Source: Candidatus Effluviviaceae Genus I sp. (lineage in GTDB: Bacteria; Joyebacterota; Joyebacteria; Joyebacterales; Joyebacteraceae). Taken from it: DNA of 45,926 nucleotides. Positions 44,395 through 45,926 of this stretch are shown here, one piece after another. The stretch lies in NCBI GenBank assembly GCA_016867725.1, contig VGIX01000014.1, positions 1 through 45,926 on the forward strand, written 5' to 3'. The notes beneath the pieces are model-generated. The model made no database searches. It saw only the letters and a list, made by a program, of their open reading frames with translations, and was not told the DNA's origin. Numbering within the stretch: the stretch's first letter is position 1; every line of letters begins with the position of its first letter. A program made the translations under genes and the position numbers.

Positions 44395-45753
44395 ATGCCG
44401 TACATCCCCAACACCGATCGCGACCGAGAGGAGATGCTCCGCGTCATCGGCGCGTCGTCGGTCGAGGACCTCTTCTCGGCCGTGCCTGCCGGAGTGAGGC
44501 TCCGTGGGCCGCTCGAGGTCCCCGGCCCGCTGTCCGAGATCGAGCTCGCGCGGCACGTGGGCGAGCTCGCCGCGATGAACCGCACCGCGGAGACCGAGAC
44601 GTCGTTCCTCGGCGGCGGCTTCTACGACCACGCGGTCCCGGCGGCGGTCCGCCACGTCACGCGGCTTCCGCACTTCTACACCGCGTACACCCCGTACCAG
44701 GCCGAGGCGAGCCAGGGAACGCTCCAGGCCATCTACGAGTTCCAGTCGCTCATCGCGCGGCTCACGGACATGGAGGTCGCCAACGCGTCGATGTACGACG
44801 GCGCGACCGCGGCCGCCGAGGCCTGCCTCATGGCGCTCGACCGCGGCTCCGGTCGTCGGAGGATCGTCGTGGCCTCGACCGTGAGCCCGGCGACGCGCGC
44901 CGTCGTCCGCACGTACCTCCTGGCGACGGGCGCCGAGATCGTCGAGGTTCCGCACGCGCGCGGGGTCACGGACGCGGCGGCCCTCCGTGATGCGCTGTCG
45001 GGCGCGTCGGGACTGCTCTTTCAGCACCCGAACCACTTCGGCCTGCTCGAGCCCGCGGCCGCGCTCTCGGCGGCCGCCCGTGAGGCCGGCGCGCTCGCGA
45101 TCGCGTCCGTGGACCCGGTCTCGCTCGGCGTCCTGGCCGCGCCGGGGTCGTACGGCGCCGACATCGCCGTCGGGGAGGGCCAGAGCCTCGGGAGCCCGAT
45201 GGGCTTCGGCGGCCCGCTCCTCGGGTTCATGGCGGCCGGGAAGAAGCTCGTCAGGAGGCTTCCGGGCCGCATCATCGCCGCCACCCAGGACGCGAGCGGA
45301 CGGCGCGGGTACGTCATGACGCTCCAGACGCGCGAGCAGCACATCCGCCGCGAGAAGGCCGCGTCGAACATCTGCACGAACGAGGGGCTCGTCGCGCTGG
45401 CGGCGACCGTGTACCTGTCGCTTCTCGGGAAGCAGGGGTTCCGCGATCTCGCGGTCCAGATCACCTCCAAGGCGCGCTACGCGGCGGAGGCGCTCTCCGG
45501 CGTCGCGGGCGTGCGCCGCGCGTTCCCCGGGCCGTTCTTCCGCGAGTTCGTCGTCGAGCTTCCGATGGACGCGCGGACGGCGGCCGACGAGCTGGCGAAG
45601 GCCAGGATCTGGCCCGGCACTCCGTGCGCCCCGTCGTTCGCGGGCATGGAGCGGTGCCTGCTGGTCTCCGTGAACGAGCAGCACGCGCGCCACGACATCG
45701 ACTCGCTCGCGTCCGCGCTCGACGCGCTCATCGCGTCCCGGAGGGCGCCGTGA
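44395..45753 (+). CDS. gcvPA: Glycine dehydrogenase (decarboxylating) subunit 1
   Basis: ATG 44395. The 452-residue protein is the N-terminal half of the split P protein: MPYIPNTDRDREEML, FLGGGFYDHAVPAAV and FYTAYTPYQAEASQGTLQA. MYDGATAAAEA, GEGQSLGSPMGFGGP and QTREQHIRREKAASNICTN follow. With GcvPB it decarboxylates glycine and loads the methylamine on GcvH; the PLP lysine is in GcvPB. The split form is common outside proteobacteria and eukaryotes. Its stop overlaps the next GTG. Confidence 0.96.
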   Translation: MPYIPNTDRDREEMLRVIGASSVEDLFSAVPAGVRLRGPLEVPGPLSEIELARHVGELAAMNRTAETETSFLGGGFYDHAVPAAVRHVTRLPHFYTAYTPYQAEASQGTLQAIYEFQSLIARLTDMEVANASMYDGATAAAEACLMALDRGSGRRRIVVASTVSPATRAVVRTYLLATGAEIVEVPHARGVTDAAALRDALSGASGLLFQHPNHFGLLEPAAALSAAAREAGALAIASVDPVSLGVLAAPGSYGADIAVGEGQSLGSPMGFGGPLLGFMAAGKKLVRRLPGRIIAATQDASGRRGYVMTLQTREQHIRREKAASNICTNEGLVALAATVYLSLLGKQGFRDLAVQITSKARYAAEALSGVAGVRRAFPGPFFREFVVELPMDARTAADELAKARIWPGTPCAPSFAGMERCLLVSVNEQHARHDIDSLASALDALIASRRAP

Positions 45754-45926
45754 CGGCCCCCGAGCGCCGCGTGCTCGAACCGACGGTGTTCGAGCTCTCG
45801 TCCCCCGGTCTTCGGGGCTATCGGCTTCCGCCGCTCGACGTTCCCGAGGCCGACCTCGCGGCCGCATTCGGCGCGGAGCACCTCCGGCGCGAGCCGCCGG
45901 CCCTTCCGGAGCTCACCGAGCCCGAG
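45750..45926 (+). CDS. gcvPB: Glycine dehydrogenase (decarboxylating) subunit 2, N-terminal part (cut by window end)
   Basis: GTG 45750 overlaps the gcvPA stop (GTGA), and the frame stays open to the last base. The 59 visible residues include TVFELSSPGLRGYRLPPLDVPE and LRREPPALPELTEPE, corresponding to the start of GcvPB (FELSSPGRRGY and LPE-x-SE in homologues). The PLP-binding lysine lies beyond the window. It is expected to complete the glycine cleavage operon. Confidence 0.88.
   Translation, partial: MTAPERRVLEPTVFELSSPGLRGYRLPPLDVPEADLAAAFGAEHLRREPPALPELTEPE

Overview
The window is a 45.9 kb piece of a very GC-rich bacterial chromosome, densely packed and almost entirely on the + strand. 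No rRNA, tRNA, CRISPR array, insertion sequence or prophage was seen. Many genes start with GTG, two start with TTG, and neighbours often overlap by 4 bases (GTGA or ATGA). Heptose-kinase and heptose-nucleotidyltransferase genes, an LpxL-type acyltransferase and a beta-barrel protein with a signal peptide point to a Gram-negative, outer-membrane-bearing organism. Ferredoxin-linked enzymes (2-oxoglutarate:ferredoxin oxidoreductase, an NADH/NADPH/ferredoxin-type flavin complex, a ferredoxin-fused EtfA) point to an anaerobic or facultative lifestyle. Together this suggests a little-studied, high-GC lineage, for example one of the FCB-related candidate phyla, but the sequence alone does not fix the taxon.

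Layout. 1-10.7 kb: the end of a membrane protein, comEA, a PilS/PilR-like two-component pair, rsmD, coaD, a GlcD-type flavoprotein, obgE, dprA, a DUF362 ferredoxin protein and a lipid A acyltransferase-like gene, closed by a strong terminator at 10744-10775. 10.8-12.2 kb (minus strand): a beta-barrel protein and a DUF3467 protein. 12.2-13.4 kb: a divergent control region and an unrecognised protein made of three copies of an 80-residue repeat. 13.5-15.1 kb: rfaE1 and rfaE2. 15.1-28.1 kb: a structured leader, a cyclic-2,3-diphosphoglycerate-synthetase-like gene, then sucCD, korDABC, ndk, a NuoE/NuoF pair and a 1222-residue multidomain oxidoreductase. 28.1-37.8 kb: rpmF-plsX-fabH-fabD-fabG-acpP-fabF-rnc, running on into an acyl-CoA dehydrogenase and etfB-etfA. 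37.7-39.1 kb (minus strand): an alkaline-phosphatase-superfamily protein that has lost most metal ligands. 39.1-42.8 kb: uvrA and a methyltransferase. 42.8 kb to the end: gcvT-gcvH-gcvPA and the start of gcvPB.

How it fits together. The central block is a redox and energy module: Kor makes succinyl-CoA and reduced ferredoxin from 2-oxoglutarate, SucCD conserves the thioester energy as a nucleoside triphosphate, Ndk redistributes the phosphate, and the NuoEF-like/1222-residue complex could exchange electrons between ferredoxin, NADH and NADPH. The fatty-acid block joins type II synthesis to an acyl-CoA dehydrogenase with a probable electron-bifurcating ETF.

Several sigma70-type promoters can be read by eye. 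They share TTGAC(N) at -35, 17-18 bases of spacing, and a TA(G/T/C)CAT-like -10. The most unusual items are the 1222-residue fusion with a molybdopterin-type domain lacking its Cys/Sec ligand, the three-repeat protein with its palindromic control site, the degenerate phosphatase, and the folded leader before the cyclic-2,3-diphosphoglycerate-synthetase-like gene.
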